DNA from: Bradyrhizobium sp. Rc3b
GTDB lineage: Bacteria; Pseudomonadota; Alphaproteobacteria; Rhizobiales; Xanthobacteraceae
Assembly (NCBI RefSeq): GCF_900114915.1
Contig: NZ_FOUS01000001.1
Coordinates: 496,001 to 560,000 of the forward strand
Reading direction: 5' to 3'
Length of the DNA: 64,000 nt
Under the pieces are notes generated by a model that was not told the DNA's origin, did no database searches, and worked only from the letters and a program-made list of their open reading frames with translations. A program made the position numbers and the translations under genes. Shown piece by piece: positions 16,527 through 25,577 of this stretch. The first letter of the stretch is position 1; each line of letters begins with the position of its first letter.

Positions 16527-17489
16527 ATGATGACTAACGCTCCATCGCAAACACTGCCGGCCTTCGCCGACGAGGAAAGCTTCCGCGCCTTTCGCTCCGC
16601 GCCCTCGCAATGGCTTCCGATCGCACTCGGCATTGCGCGCAGCCACGGTCTCGATACCAGCGCGCCGCATGTGTTCGCGACCGGCACCAACCTCGTCGTC
16701 GGCCTCGGCGAGGGGCCGATCCTCAAAATCTTCCCGCCGATGCTGTACGCACAATTCGTCTCCGAGCGCGGCTCGCTGATGCAGCTCAAAGGCCATCTCG
16801 ATCTGCCGATCCCCGAGATCGTCGCGGAAGGGATACGCGACGGCTGGCCCTATCTCGTCATCACGCGGCTATCAGGCACGCTCGGCTCGGAGGTGTGGCC
16901 GCAGTTGCCGGAAGCGCAGAAGGAACGCCTGCTGCGCCAGATCGGCGAGACCATTGCGAGCGTCCAGCGCGCCCCGCTCGGGCCGCTTGCAGAGATCGAG
17001 CCGCGCTGGGACGATTTCATGCGTGCCCAGATGCAGGGCTGCAGGGCGCGGCACACGCGTCTCGGCCTCGCGCCGAAATTTCTTGCCGGCCTCGATGATC
17101 TCCTGTGCGATGCGGAAAAGCTCATCCCGCTGGATGCGCCGCCGGTCTTTCTGGTCGGCGAGTACATTCCGGAGAACTTCCTGCTCGCCTGCGATGACGG
17201 CCAGTGGTCGCTCAAAGGCCTGTTCGACTTCGGGGACGTGCTGGCGGGATGGCGCGATTACGACCTGCTCGGCCCCGGCGCGTTCATGGCGGCGGGCCGG
17301 CCGGGGAGGGTGAAGAGCCTGCTGGAAGGCTTCGGCTATGCGAAGCTCGACTACGCGCTCAAACGCCGGCTGATGGCCCTGATGCTGCTGCACCGCGCCA
17401 GCGACCTCAACAGCCACATCTGTATTGCGGGCTGGCAGGAGCAGGCGGACGATCTGGTCGAGCTGCAGGAGCTGATCTGGGCGGGGTGA
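16527..17489 (+). CDS. Aminoglycoside-phosphotransferase-fold protein with altered catalytic loop
   Basis: This 320-residue protein has the APH/choline-kinase fold: an N-lobe (about residues 30-110, with LVITRLSG as the hinge) and a C-lobe with the DFG-like LFDFGDVLAGWRDYDL. The closest recalled relatives are hygromycin 7''-O-kinase-like proteins. The catalytic loop, normally H-x-D-x4-N, reads LVGEYIPENFLL here, so the usual His is Val and the catalytic Asp is Glu. It may be weakly active, or act on an unusual substrate. The start is set at ATG 16527, because the longer frame to 16413 runs through repeat A. Resistance activity should not be assumed. Confidence 0.75.
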   Translation: MMTNAPSQTLPAFADEESFRAFRSAPSQWLPIALGIARSHGLDTSAPHVFATGTNLVVGLGEGPILKIFPPMLYAQFVSERGSLMQLKGHLDLPIPEIVAEGIRDGWPYLVITRLSGTLGSEVWPQLPEAQKERLLRQIGETIASVQRAPLGPLAEIEPRWDDFMRAQMQGCRARHTRLGLAPKFLAGLDDLLCDAEKLIPLDAPPVFLVGEYIPENFLLACDDGQWSLKGLFDFGDVLAGWRDYDLLGPGAFMAAGRPGRVKSLLEGFGYAKLDYALKRRLMALMLLHRASDLNSHICIAGWQEQADDLVELQELIWAG

Positions 17490-17511
17490 GCGCGGGCCCC
17501 ACCTCTCTCCA

Positions 17512-17614
17512 TCATTCCGGGGCGCCGCAGAGCGGCGAGCCCGGAATCCATGGTCCTGCGCGTGCTGCCGCCCCGACGGATTCCGGGCTCGATGCTGCGC
17601 ATCGTCCCGGAATG
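17512..17614. repeat. Dispersed inverted repeat, family C copy 2
   Basis: The arms CATTCCGGGGCG and GTCCCGGAATG flank an inner pair GGAATCCATGG and GACGGATTCCGG, like the copy at 694-790. It lies just after the kinase-fold gene. Confidence 0.7.
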
Positions 17615-17678
17615 CCAGCTGTGCTCATTGGGCGGGCGCGGATCAAGTTAAGCTCATGAAATAGGCAAATCTGTATCT

Positions 17679-17688
17679 TTGTATGCAA
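17679..17688. promoter_or_regulatory. Possible GntR (FCD-type) operator upstream of the peptide-type ABC operon
   Basis: TTGTATGCAA is one base away from the palindrome TTGTATACAA often bound by FadR-subfamily GntR proteins. It lies about 150 bp upstream of the transporter binding-protein start. A similar sequence is found upstream of the allophanate hydrolase gene, and a GntR regulator ends the operon. Confidence 0.35.
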
Positions 17689-17840
17689 TTCCGGGAGATC
17701 GAGACGAAGGCCGCGGCGCGCCAAAATCGACATTTCCTAAGCGATGTCAGTTCATTAACTTGATCGTAACTGCTCGTTAAGCTCTGGCACAAACCTTGCG
17801 AATCCGGTTCCAACCAAAAACGTTGTGTTGGAGCGATTTC

Positions 17841-19463
17841 ATGAAGCGCCGCGATTTCCTCAAGTCCGTTTCCGGATTGGCCGCCGGAGCGGCGCTTCCG
17901 GCGATGCCCCAGATGATCTCCTCAGCCTATGCCGACGCCCGTTCGGAGACGCTGCTGATCGTCTCGGAAGGCGGCCCCAACAATCTCGACATCCACGGCG
18001 TCGGCACCAACGTGCCCGGCTATGAGGTGTCCTGGAATTGCTACGACCGCCTGATCAGCCACGCGATGAAGAGCGGCCCGGGCGGCGTGCCCTATTACGA
18101 CCGCGACAAGTTCAAGGGCGAGCTCGCCGAGGAGTTCAGGATCGACGACATGTCGGTCACCTTCAAGCTGAAGAAGAACGCCAAATTCCACGACGGTGCG
18201 CCCGTGACCGCCAGGGACGTGAAATGGTCGCTCGACCGCGCCGTCAGCGTCGGCGGCTTCCCGACCTTCCAGATGAGCGCGGGCTCGCTGACCAAGCCGG
18301 AGCAGTTCGTCGTGATCGACGACTACACCGTGCGTGTCGACTTCCTGAAAAAGGACAAGCTCACGATCCCCGACCTCGCCGTGATCGTGCCCTGCATCGT
18401 CAACTCCGAGCTGGTGAAGAAGAACGCCAGCGAGAAGGACCCCTGGGGTCTCGAGTTCACAAAACAGCAGACCGCGGGCTCCGGCGCCTACAAGGTGACG
18501 AAATGGACCGCGGGCACCGAAGTCATCATGGAGCGCAACGAGGATTGGGTCGGCGGCCCCTTGCCGAAGATCAAGCGCGTGATCTGGCGCATGGTGCCGC
18601 AGGCCGGAAACCGCCGCGCGCTGCTTGAGCGCGGTGACGCCGACATCTCCTACGAGCTGCCGAACAAGGACTTTCAGGAGATGAAGGCCAACGGCAAGCT
18701 CAACGTGGTGTCGCTGCCGTTCTCCAACGGCATTCAGTATATCGGCATGAACGTCACCAAGCCGCCCTTCGACAATCCGAAGGTGCGCCAGGCCGTGGCC
18801 TATGCGCTGCCCTATCAGAAGATCATGGACGCGGTGATGTTCGGCCTCGCCAACCCGATGTTCGGCGCACCTGCGGACAAGGCCACCGAAGTCGCCTGGC
18901 CGCAGCCGCACAAATACAACACCGACATGGACAAGGCGAAGGCGCTGCTCACCGAGGCCGGCTACGCAGGCGGCTTCGAGACCACGATCTCGTTCGACCT
19001 CAATTTTGCCGGCGTCAACGAGCCGCTCTGCGTGCTGGTGCAGGAGAGCCTTGCGCAGATCGGGATCAAGACCACCATCAACAAGGTGCCCGGCGCCAAC
19101 TGGCGCACCGAATTGAACAAGAAGGAGATGCCGCTCTTCACCAACGTGTTCTCGGGCTGGCTCGATTACCCCGAATACTTCTTCTACTGGTGCTATCACG
19201 GCAACAATTCCGTCTTCAACACCATGAGCTACAAGTCGGCGGAGATGGACAGACTGATCGAAGGCGCCCGCACCGCCGCTGCGGCCGGCGATACCGCGAC
19301 CTACGACAAGGACGTGAAGGGCTTCGTCGATCTCGCCTACACCGACATCCCGCGCATCCCGCTGTACCAGCCCTTCGTCAACGTCGCGATGCAGAAGAAC
19401 ATCAGCGGTTATCAGTATTGGTTCCACCGGCGGCTGGATTACCGCGCGTTGGTGAAGGGGTGA
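17841..19463 (+). CDS. Peptide/opine-type ABC transporter substrate-binding protein with Tat signal
   Basis: This 540-residue family-5 (DppA/OppA-type) binding protein begins with a twin-arginine signal (MKRRDFLKSVSGLAAGAALP), so it is probably exported folded. Family segments include the start of the mature domain, TLLIVSEGGPNNLDIHG, and KNAKFHDGAPVTARDVKWSL. The ATG at 17841 has a GGAG 8 bp upstream, which rules out the longer frame from 17796. It is the first gene of an operon with two permeases, a double ATPase and AtzG/AtzE/AtzH-like proteins, so its ligand is probably a small ureide or amide rather than a peptide. Confidence 0.9.
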   Translation: MKRRDFLKSVSGLAAGAALPAMPQMISSAYADARSETLLIVSEGGPNNLDIHGVGTNVPGYEVSWNCYDRLISHAMKSGPGGVPYYDRDKFKGELAEEFRIDDMSVTFKLKKNAKFHDGAPVTARDVKWSLDRAVSVGGFPTFQMSAGSLTKPEQFVVIDDYTVRVDFLKKDKLTIPDLAVIVPCIVNSELVKKNASEKDPWGLEFTKQQTAGSGAYKVTKWTAGTEVIMERNEDWVGGPLPKIKRVIWRMVPQAGNRRALLERGDADISYELPNKDFQEMKANGKLNVVSLPFSNGIQYIGMNVTKPPFDNPKVRQAVAYALPYQKIMDAVMFGLANPMFGAPADKATEVAWPQPHKYNTDMDKAKALLTEAGYAGGFETTISFDLNFAGVNEPLCVLVQESLAQIGIKTTINKVPGANWRTELNKKEMPLFTNVFSGWLDYPEYFFYWCYHGNNSVFNTMSYKSAEMDRLIEGARTAAAAGDTATYDKDVKGFVDLAYTDIPRIPLYQPFVNVAMQKNISGYQYWFHRRLDYRALVKG

Positions 19464-19495
19464 GGCGTGGGTGAGGTGAGCACGGCTCTCTCTTA

Positions 19496-19619
19496 CCCTC
19501 TCCCCTTGTGGGAGAGGGTGGCTCGCCGCGTAGCGGCGAGACGGGTGAGGGGTAGCCACGAACGCCGACCTCGCTTGGGGCTACCCCTCACCCCAACCCT
19601 CTCCCACAAGGGGAGAGGG
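19496..19619. repeat. Palindromic repeat, family A copy 4
   Basis: It begins CCCTCTCCCCTTGTGGGAGA and ends CTCTCCCACAAGGGGAGAGG, with an inner GCTCGCCGCGTAGCGGCGAG hairpin. It lies between the binding-protein gene and the first permease gene of the same operon. Confidence 0.85.
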
Positions 19620-19669
19620 GGCGCAGCGGAGTGCGCGGCGCCATCTCATTCCAACATCAGGAGCACCCC

Positions 19670-20683
19670 ATGCTGACCATGATCGGCAAGCGTCTGATGT
19701 TCGCGATTCCCTCGCTGATCGGCGTGGTCATCGTCACCTTCCTGCTGACGCGTGCGTTGCCGGGTGATCCCGCCGCTTATTTCGCCGGCCCCGCCGCGAC
19801 CAAGGAAGCCGTCGAGCAGATCCGCAAGAAGCTCGGTCTCGACAAGCCGCTGATCGAGCAGTTCTTCCGCTACACCAACGATCTTGCCCACGGCGATTTC
19901 GGCAACTCGCTGACGACGGGACAGCCGGTCGCCGCCGAAATCCGCAACCGCCTGCCGGCCTCGGCTGAACTCACGCTGCTCGGCCTCATCGTCTCCGTCG
20001 TGATTGCAATTCCGCTCGGCGTCCTCGCGGCGACGCGGCCGGGATCGTGGGTCGATCATTTATGCCGCGTCACGACGACAGCCGGCGTCTCGCTGCCGGT
20101 GTTCTTCACTGGCCTCGTGCTGGTCTATGTCTTCTATTTCCGGCTCGGCTGGTCGCCGGCGCCGCTCGGGCGTCTCGACGTGTTCACCAGCGCGCCGCCG
20201 ACGGTGACGGGCTTCTACCTGATCGACACCCTGATCGCGCGCAATCTCGAAGCGTTCCGCTCGGCGCTGAGCCAGCTCATCCTGCCCGCGACCACGCTTG
20301 CGATCTTCTCGCTGGCGCCGATCGCACGCATGACGCGCGCCTCGATGCTGGCGGTGCTGGCATCCGAATTCGTCCGCACCGCGCGCGCCAGCGGCCTGTC
20401 GCCGTCGACCGTCATCGTCACCTACGCCTTCCGCAACGCGATGCTACCCGTCATCACCACGCTCAGCATGGTGTTCTCGTTCCTGCTCGGCGCCAACGTG
20501 CTGGTCGAAAAAGTGTTCGCCTGGCCGGGCATCGGCTCCTATGCGGTGGAAGCGCTAATCTCGTCGGACTTCGCGCCGGTGCAGGGTTTTGTGCTCACCA
20601 TGGCGGTCATGTACGTGCTGCTCAACCTCGTGATCGACATCTTGTACGGCGTGATCGATCCGCGCGTGCGGTTGGAAGGGTAG
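19670..20683 (+). CDS. ABC transporter permease, DppB type
   Basis: This 337-residue membrane protein has about six helices. It has the DppB-type N-terminus (MIGKRLMFAIPSLIGVVIVTF), the segment PGDPAAYFAGP that follows the first helix in this family, and the EAA-like loop ASEFVRTARASGLS that contacts the ATPase. The ATG at 19670 is preceded by CAGGAG, so the longer frame from 19631 is not used. It forms half of the channel for the binding protein encoded upstream. A family A repeat separates the two genes but they remain co-directional. Confidence 0.92.
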   Translation: MLTMIGKRLMFAIPSLIGVVIVTFLLTRALPGDPAAYFAGPAATKEAVEQIRKKLGLDKPLIEQFFRYTNDLAHGDFGNSLTTGQPVAAEIRNRLPASAELTLLGLIVSVVIAIPLGVLAATRPGSWVDHLCRVTTTAGVSLPVFFTGLVLVYVFYFRLGWSPAPLGRLDVFTSAPPTVTGFYLIDTLIARNLEAFRSALSQLILPATTLAIFSLAPIARMTRASMLAVLASEFVRTARASGLSPSTVIVTYAFRNAMLPVITTLSMVFSFLLGANVLVEKVFAWPGIGSYAVEALISSDFAPVQGFVLTMAVMYVLLNLVIDILYGVIDPRVRLEG

Positions 20684-20724
20684 ACCGTCATGATCTCGCC
20701 CAATACGAGCCACGCGAGCGGTCC

Positions 20725-20846
20725 GCTCCCTCTCCCGCTTGCGGGGGAGGGCTGGGGAGGGGGGTGTCTCCGCGGGCGAGAGCCCCCAAGAGGAGAGAGC
20801 CCTCACCCGCGCCTTTGGCGCGACCTCTCCCGCAAGCGGGAGAAGT
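20725..20846. repeat. Palindromic repeat, family A copy 5
   Basis: It begins GCTCCCTCTCCCGCTTGCGG and ends CTCTCCCGCAAGCGGGAGAA. It lies between the two permease genes of one operon. Confidence 0.85.
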
Positions 20847-20905
20847 GAAGCGCGCTCGCCGCTTGGCCGTTCGTCCCCACGCTCAGAAGCTCCAGGAGTA
20901 AAGCC

Positions 20906-21805
20906 ATGAGCTCCGTTGCGCCTGCTGTTGAACCCGTCGGTCCCGCGCGCACCTCCGGCCTCGTCGCGGTGCTCGAACAGACCCGCTATGTCCTCAGCGA
21001 AAACAAGGTCACGGGCTTTGCCTTCGCATTGCTGATCCTGATCCTCGCCGCCGCGATCGTCGGCCCTTATCTCGTGCCCTACGATCCGCTCGCCTCCGAC
21101 ACCGCCGCGGCGCTGAAGCCGCCGTCGGCCGCGCACTGGTTCGGCACCGACCAGCTCGGCCGCGACATCTTCAGCCGCGTCATCGTCGCAACACGGCTCG
21201 ATACCTTCATCGCGGTCGCCTCCGTCGTGCTGGTGTTCCTGATGGGCGGCCTCGCCGGCATCGCCGCGGGCTATTTCGGCGGCTGGACCGACCGCATCGT
21301 CGGCCGCATCGCCGACACCATCATGGCCTTTCCGCTGTTCGTGCTGGCCATGGGCATCGTCGCAGCGCTCGGCAACACCGTGCAGAACATCATCCTCGCC
21401 ACCGCCATCGTGAACTTCCCGCTCTACGCCCGCGTCGCGCGCGCCGAAGCGAACGTGCGCCGCAACGCCGGCTTCGTGCAGGCCGCGCGCCTCTCCGGCA
21501 ACGGCGAATTCCGCATCGTCCTGGTGCACATCCTGCCCAACATCATGCCGATCATGATCGTGCAGATGTCCTTGACCATGGGCTACGCCATCCTCAACGC
21601 CGCGGGCCTGTCCTTCATCGGCCTCGGCGTCCGCCCGCCGACCGCCGAATGGGGCATCATGGTCGCCGAGGGCGCCGGCTTCATGGTGTCAGGCGAATGG
21701 TGGATCGCGCTGTTCCCCGGCCTCGCGCTGATGATTGCCGTGTTCTGCTTCAATCTCCTCGGCGACGGCCTGCGCGACATCGTCGACCCCCAGCGGAGGA
21801 CGTGA
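20906..21805 (+). CDS. ABC transporter permease, DppC type
   Basis: This 299-residue membrane protein has about six helices and DppC landmarks: YDPLASDTAAALKPPSAAHW, FGTDQLGRDIFSRVI, and the cytoplasmic coupling loop around AEANVRRNAGFVQAARLSG. It pairs with the DppB-type permease to make the transmembrane channel. CAGGAG precedes the ATG. It is followed by a further family A repeat and then by the ATPase gene. Confidence 0.93.
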   Translation: MSSVAPAVEPVGPARTSGLVAVLEQTRYVLSENKVTGFAFALLILILAAAIVGPYLVPYDPLASDTAAALKPPSAAHWFGTDQLGRDIFSRVIVATRLDTFIAVASVVLVFLMGGLAGIAAGYFGGWTDRIVGRIADTIMAFPLFVLAMGIVAALGNTVQNIILATAIVNFPLYARVARAEANVRRNAGFVQAARLSGNGEFRIVLVHILPNIMPIMIVQMSLTMGYAILNAAGLSFIGLGVRPPTAEWGIMVAEGAGFMVSGEWWIALFPGLALMIAVFCFNLLGDGLRDIVDPQRRT

Positions 21806-21867
21806 TGATGGTTGGGGGCAGAGAGAAGATCGTGACGCTTGGGAGTGTGGTTGCCACGGCTCTCTCA

Positions 21868-21972
21868 TCCCCTCCCCCCTTGTGGGGGAGGGGAAGGGAG
21901 GGGGGTAGCCACGAACTCCGACTTCGCTTGGAGCCACCCCTCTCCCCAACCCTCCCCCACAAGGGGGGAGGG
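21868..21972. repeat. Palindromic repeat, family A copy 6
   Basis: It begins CCCCTCCCCCCTTGTGGGGG and ends CCTCCCCCACAAGGGGGGAG. It lies between the second permease gene and the double-ATPase gene. Confidence 0.85.
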
Positions 21973-22088
21973 AGCGAGAGGCCGGTGCCTGCCTCACGCG
22001 TAAATCTACGTCAAAAATTCCCCAACGAATCCAACCTCTTTCTACTGTGCATGGGGTTGTTTTCGCGTTTTTTGATCGGCAGGCTCGC

Positions 22089-23912
22089 ATGACCGCCCAG
22101 CCGCTGCTCGATGTCCAGGACCTCACCGTCGAATTCACCACCCGCCGCGGCATCGTCAAGGCCGTACAGCACGTCAATATTTCCGTCGCCAAGGGCGAGA
22201 CGCTCGCCATCGTCGGTGAATCAGGCTCCGGCAAGTCGGTGACGTCCTATGCGGTGATGCGCATCCTCGACCGCGCGGGGCGGATCGCCGAGGGCTCGGT
22301 GATGTTCTCCGGCATCGACGTCAAGGCCGCGACCGAAGACCAGATGCGCGATCTGCGCGGCCGCGAAGTCTCGATGATCTTCCAGAACCCGCGCGCGGCG
22401 CTGAATCCGATCCGAAAAGTCGGCGACCAGATCGAGGACGTCTTGCGCACCCACGTGCAGCAGGCCCAGGTCAAGGATCACGGCGAGAAGGCGATCGAGG
22501 CGCTGGAGCAGGTCAAGATCGCGCGCCCGCGCGAGCGCTACCATGCCTATCCATTCGAGCTGTCGGGCGGCATGTGCCAGCGCGTCGTCATCGCGCTCGC
22601 GCTCGCCTGCAATCCGCAGCTCCTGATCGCGGACGAGCCGACCACGGGCCTCGACGTCACCACGCAGAAGGCGGTGATGGATCTGATCGTGGAGCTGACC
22701 AAGCGCCGCGCGATGTCGACCATCCTGATCACCCACGATCTCGGCCTCGCCGCCGCCTATTGCGACCGCGTCGTGGTGATGGAGAAGGGCCGCGTGGTCG
22801 AGACCGCCAAGGCCGCCGACATTTTTGCGAACCCACAACACCCCTACACCAAGAAGCTGATGCGCGCGACGCCGCGGCTGGGTGTGTCGTTGCGTGATCT
22901 GCTGCCGGAAGAGGAGGGTGCTTCCTTCGCCTCTCCCCGCGTGCGGGGAGAGGCCGACGCGCACAGCGCGGCGGGTGAGGGGGACTCTCCCAGCACCGTG
23001 ATCGCGGAAGCAGCCCCTCACCCCAACCCTCTCCCCGTGAAGGACGGGGAGAGGGAGCAGACCAGCGCAAGTGGCAAACCCCTCCTCCTCGTCGAAAAGC
23101 TCGTCAAGGAATACCCGCGCCAGGGTGCCACCGCGACGCTCGGAAAGCTGTTCGGCCGCAAGCCGCCGCTGGAGCCGGACGTGTTCCGCGCCGTCGACGG
23201 CATCAGCTTTTCGATCGGCCATGGCGAGAGCGTTGGCCTGGTCGGCGAGTCCGGCTGCGGCAAGTCGACCACGTCGATGATGGTGATGCGGCTTCTGGAC
23301 CAGACCTCCGGCCTGATCCAGTTCGACGGCGAGGACATCGGCGCTATCCAGCCTGCGTCCTTCGCCCGGCTGCCGCAGCGCAGCCGCATCCAGATGGTGT
23401 TCCAGGATCCGACCGACAGCCTCAACCCGCGCTTCACCGCAGCGCGCGCCATCGCCGACCCGATCATGCAATTGGGCGACATCAGGGGCCGCGATGCGCT
23501 CCGCGCCCGCTGCGAGGAACTGGCGACCATGGTCGGCCTGCCGCACAACCTGCTGGATCGTTTCCCGCATCAATTGTCCGGCGGCCAGAAGGCCCGCGTC
23601 GGCATTGCCCGCGCCGTTGCGCTGCATCCAAAACTGGTCATCCTGGATGAGCCGACGGCGGCGCTGGACGTCTCGGTGCAGGCTGTCGTTCTGAACCTGC
23701 TTCAGGATCTCAAGGCGCGGCTAGGTATGAGCTATCTGTTCGTCTCGCATGATTTGAACGTAGTGCGCTTGCTGTGCGATCGTGTCATTGTGATGCGGAC
23801 CGGTCGAATCGTCGAAGAGGGCTCTTCCGAAAAGGTCCTGAGCGATCCGCAGGACGACTACACCAAGGAGCTGCTGACGGCGATCCCGCATCCGCCGTTG
23901 CAGGTACACTAG
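22089..23912 (+). CDS. Double ATP-binding protein (DppD-DppF fusion) of the ABC transporter, with repeat-encoded linker
   Basis: This 607-residue protein has two full ABC ATPase domains. The first has Walker A GESGSGKSV, signature LSGGM and Walker B LLIADEPTTGLD. The second has GESGCGKST, signature LSGGQ and LVILDEPTAALD. Both end in the oligopeptide C-terminal extension (DYTKELLTAIPHPP at the end). Residues about 281-322 between the two halves are encoded by a complete family A repeat read in frame, giving a Pro/Glu/Arg-rich linker. The start at 22089 fits the family; the longer frame from 22047 lacks support. It powers the transporter encoded just upstream. Confidence 0.92.
   Translation: MTAQPLLDVQDLTVEFTTRRGIVKAVQHVNISVAKGETLAIVGESGSGKSVTSYAVMRILDRAGRIAEGSVMFSGIDVKAATEDQMRDLRGREVSMIFQNPRAALNPIRKVGDQIEDVLRTHVQQAQVKDHGEKAIEALEQVKIARPRERYHAYPFELSGGMCQRVVIALALACNPQLLIADEPTTGLDVTTQKAVMDLIVELTKRRAMSTILITHDLGLAAAYCDRVVVMEKGRVVETAKAADIFANPQHPYTKKLMRATPRLGVSLRDLLPEEEGASFASPRVRGEADAHSAAGEGDSPSTVIAEAAPHPNPLPVKDGEREQTSASGKPLLLVEKLVKEYPRQGATATLGKLFGRKPPLEPDVFRAVDGISFSIGHGESVGLVGESGCGKSTTSMMVMRLLDQTSGLIQFDGEDIGAIQPASFARLPQRSRIQMVFQDPTDSLNPRFTAARAIADPIMQLGDIRGRDALRARCEELATMVGLPHNLLDRFPHQLSGGQKARVGIARAVALHPKLVILDEPTAALDVSVQAVVLNLLQDLKARLGMSYLFVSHDLNVVRLLCDRVIVMRTGRIVEEGSSEKVLSDPQDDYTKELLTAIPHPPLQVH
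22930..23055. repeat. Palindromic repeat, family A copy 7, inside a coding sequence
   Basis: CCTCTCCCCGCGTGCGGGGA starts it, and CCCTCTCCCCGTGAAGGACG leads into its closing arm GGGGAGAGGG. It is 126 nt long, exactly 42 codons, with no stop in the frame of the ATPase gene, and it encodes the linker between the two ATPase domains. Confidence 0.85.
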
Positions 23913-23961
23913 AGCATGATCCGGAAAAGTGCGCGGCGGTTTTCCGAAAAGATCATGCTCA
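23912..23961. repeat. Inverted repeat, family E, possible terminator
   Basis: GAGCATGATCCGGAAAA is mirrored by TTTTCCGAAAAGATCATGCTC around a GC-rich loop. It overlaps the last base of the ATPase stop codon and could attenuate read-through into the AtzG-like gene. Confidence 0.65.
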
Positions 23962-23994
23962 AATAACAACCTAGAGAGATAGTTTGGGAGCGTG

Positions 23995-24174
23995 ATGGCC
24001 GAGCCGCTGGACGACTATATCGACGCCGTATCGAAAGCGCTGGCGCTGCCGGTCGAGGAGGCCTGGAGGCCGGCGGTGCGCGCCAACCTCGAAGTCTCGC
24101 TGCGGCTCGCCCGCCTGGTCGACGAATTCGCGTTGCCGGACGAGACCGAGCCGGCACCGATTTTCACGGCGTGA
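23995..24174 (+). CDS. AtzG-like small subunit (DUF4089)
   Basis: This 59-residue acidic helical protein begins MAEPLDDYIDAVSKALALPV and continues with EEAWRPAVRANLEVSLRLA, which matches the DUF4089 family. AtzG is known to bind and stabilise the 1-carboxybiuret hydrolase AtzE, and HpxX is its counterpart in oxalurate use. The AtzE-like amidase gene follows 7 bp downstream, which supports that pairing. GGGAG lies just upstream; a GTG at 23992 is an alternative start in the same frame. Confidence 0.8.
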   Translation: MAEPLDDYIDAVSKALALPVEEAWRPAVRANLEVSLRLARLVDEFALPDETEPAPIFTA

Positions 24175-24181
24175 TGCTGCC

Positions 24182-25576
24182 ATGACCAGTATGCCAGAGA
24201 TGACGGCCGCCGAAATCGCGAGTGCAGTCGCGGGCCGCAGGATGTCCGCGCTCGATGCCACGGAAGCCGCGCTGTCGCGCATCAAGCAGCACGACGGCAT
24301 CCTCAATTCCTTCACCGACGTCACCGCCGAGCGCGCCCGCGCGAAAGCGCGTGCCATCGATGCCGACATCGCCGCCGGCAAGGAAGTCGGCCCGCTCGCC
24401 GGCGTGCCCTTCGCGGTGAAGAACTTGTTTGACGTCGCCGGACTTTCGACGCGCGCGGGCTCGAAGATCAACCGGGACCTCGCGCCCGCTAAACGCGACG
24501 CCACGCTGATCGAGCGCATGGAAGCGGCCGGCGGCGTGCTGGTCGGTGCCCTCAACATGGGCGAATACGCCTACGACTTCACCGGCGAGAACGTCCATGA
24601 CGGTCCCTCGCGCAATCCGCATGACACCGCGCGAATGACCGGCGGCTCCTCCGGCGGCTCGGGCAGCGCGGTCGGCGGCGCGCTGGTGCCGATCGCGCTC
24701 GGCTCGGACACCAACGGCTCGATCCGCGTGCCGTCCTCGTTCTGCGGCATTTTTGGTTTGAAGCCGACCTATGGCCGGCTGTCGCGGGCGCGCTCGTTCC
24801 CGTTCGTCGCGAGCCTCGATCATCTCGGCCCGTTCGCGCGCTCGGCCGCCGATCTCGCGCTCGCCTATGACGCGATGCAGGGCCCGGACGCGGAGGACAG
24901 CGCCTGCACGACGCGCGGTCTGGAGCCGACGCTGCCGCTGATCGCCAACCCGGTCTCGGATCTGCGCATCGCCATCGCTGGCGGGTATTTCCAGAAGAAC
25001 GTGTTTCCGGAAGCGGTCGAGGCCGTCAGCCGCGTTGCCAAGGCGCTTGGCGCAACCAAGGTGGTCGACGTTCCCGAAGCCGCGCGCGCCCGCGCGGCAG
25101 CCTATGTCATCACCACCACCGAGGGCGCTTCGCTGCATCTCGATCGCCTGCGCAAGCGGCCGAACGATTTCGATCCGGCCGTGCGCGACCGGCTGATCGC
25201 GGGCGCGATGGTGCCGGCGCCGATGGTCGATCGGGCGCAAAAATTCCGCCGCTGGTATCGCGCGCAGCTCGCCGAGATCTTCAAGACCGTCGACGTGCTG
25301 CTCGCGCCGGCGACGCCCTGCACCGCGCCAAAGCTCGGCCAGGTGAATTTCAACCTAGACGGCGTCGAGCTGCCGGTCCGCGCCAATATCGGCATCCACA
25401 CCCAGCCGATCTCCTTCATCGGCCTGCCAGTGGTCGCCGTCCCGGTGCCGCTCGAGCCGCTGCCGATCGGCGTGCAGATCATCGCGGCGCCCTGGCGCGA
25501 GGACATTGCGCTCCGCGTCGCCTACGCCCTGGAAAAGATGGGCGTCGCCACAGCGCCCGCGCCGAGAGGATTCTGA
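24182..25576 (+). CDS. AtzE-like amidase (1-carboxybiuret hydrolase family)
   Basis: This 464-residue amidase-signature enzyme has its catalytic triad in place: Lys80 (FAVKNLFD), the cis-Ser in [10 protein letters not shown] (near 156) and nucleophile Ser180 ([13 protein letters not shown]). The context of an AtzG-like subunit before it and an AtzH-like protein after it points to the AtzE/HpxY branch, which deaminates 1-carboxybiuret or a related ureide in the cytoplasm. The start follows the AtzG-like stop by 7 bp without a strong ribosome site, so translational coupling is likely. The exact substrate is inferred, not shown. Confidence 0.85.
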   Translation: MTSMPEMTAAEIASAVAGRRMSALDATEAALSRIKQHDGILNSFTDVTAERARAKARAIDADIAAGKEVGPLAGVPFAVKNLFDVAGLSTRAGSKINRDLAPAKRDATLIERMEAAGGVLVGALNMGEYAYDFTGENVHDGPSRNPHDTARMTGGSSGGSGSAVGGALVPIALGSDTNGSIRVPSSFCGIFGLKPTYGRLSRARSFPFVASLDHLGPFARSAADLALAYDAMQGPDAEDSACTTRGLEPTLPLIANPVSDLRIAIAGGYFQKNVFPEAVEAVSRVAKALGATKVVDVPEAARARAAAYVITTTEGASLHLDRLRKRPNDFDPAVRDRLIAGAMVPAPMVDRAQKFRRWYRAQLAEIFKTVDVLLAPATPCTAPKLGQVNFNLDGVELPVRANIGIHTQPISFIGLPVVAVPVPLEPLPIGVQIIAAPWREDIALRVAYALEKMGVATAPAPRGF

Positions 25577-25577
25577 C

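Noticed and set aside
16527..17489. Antibiotic-resistance gene
   Set aside because: Only the APH fold is seen, the catalytic H-x-D is altered, and the context is ordinary chromosome.
17922..19559. 545-codon minus-strand frame opposite the peptide-type binding protein
   Set aside because: Shadow of a Tat-exported binding protein with good family motifs and a ribosome site.
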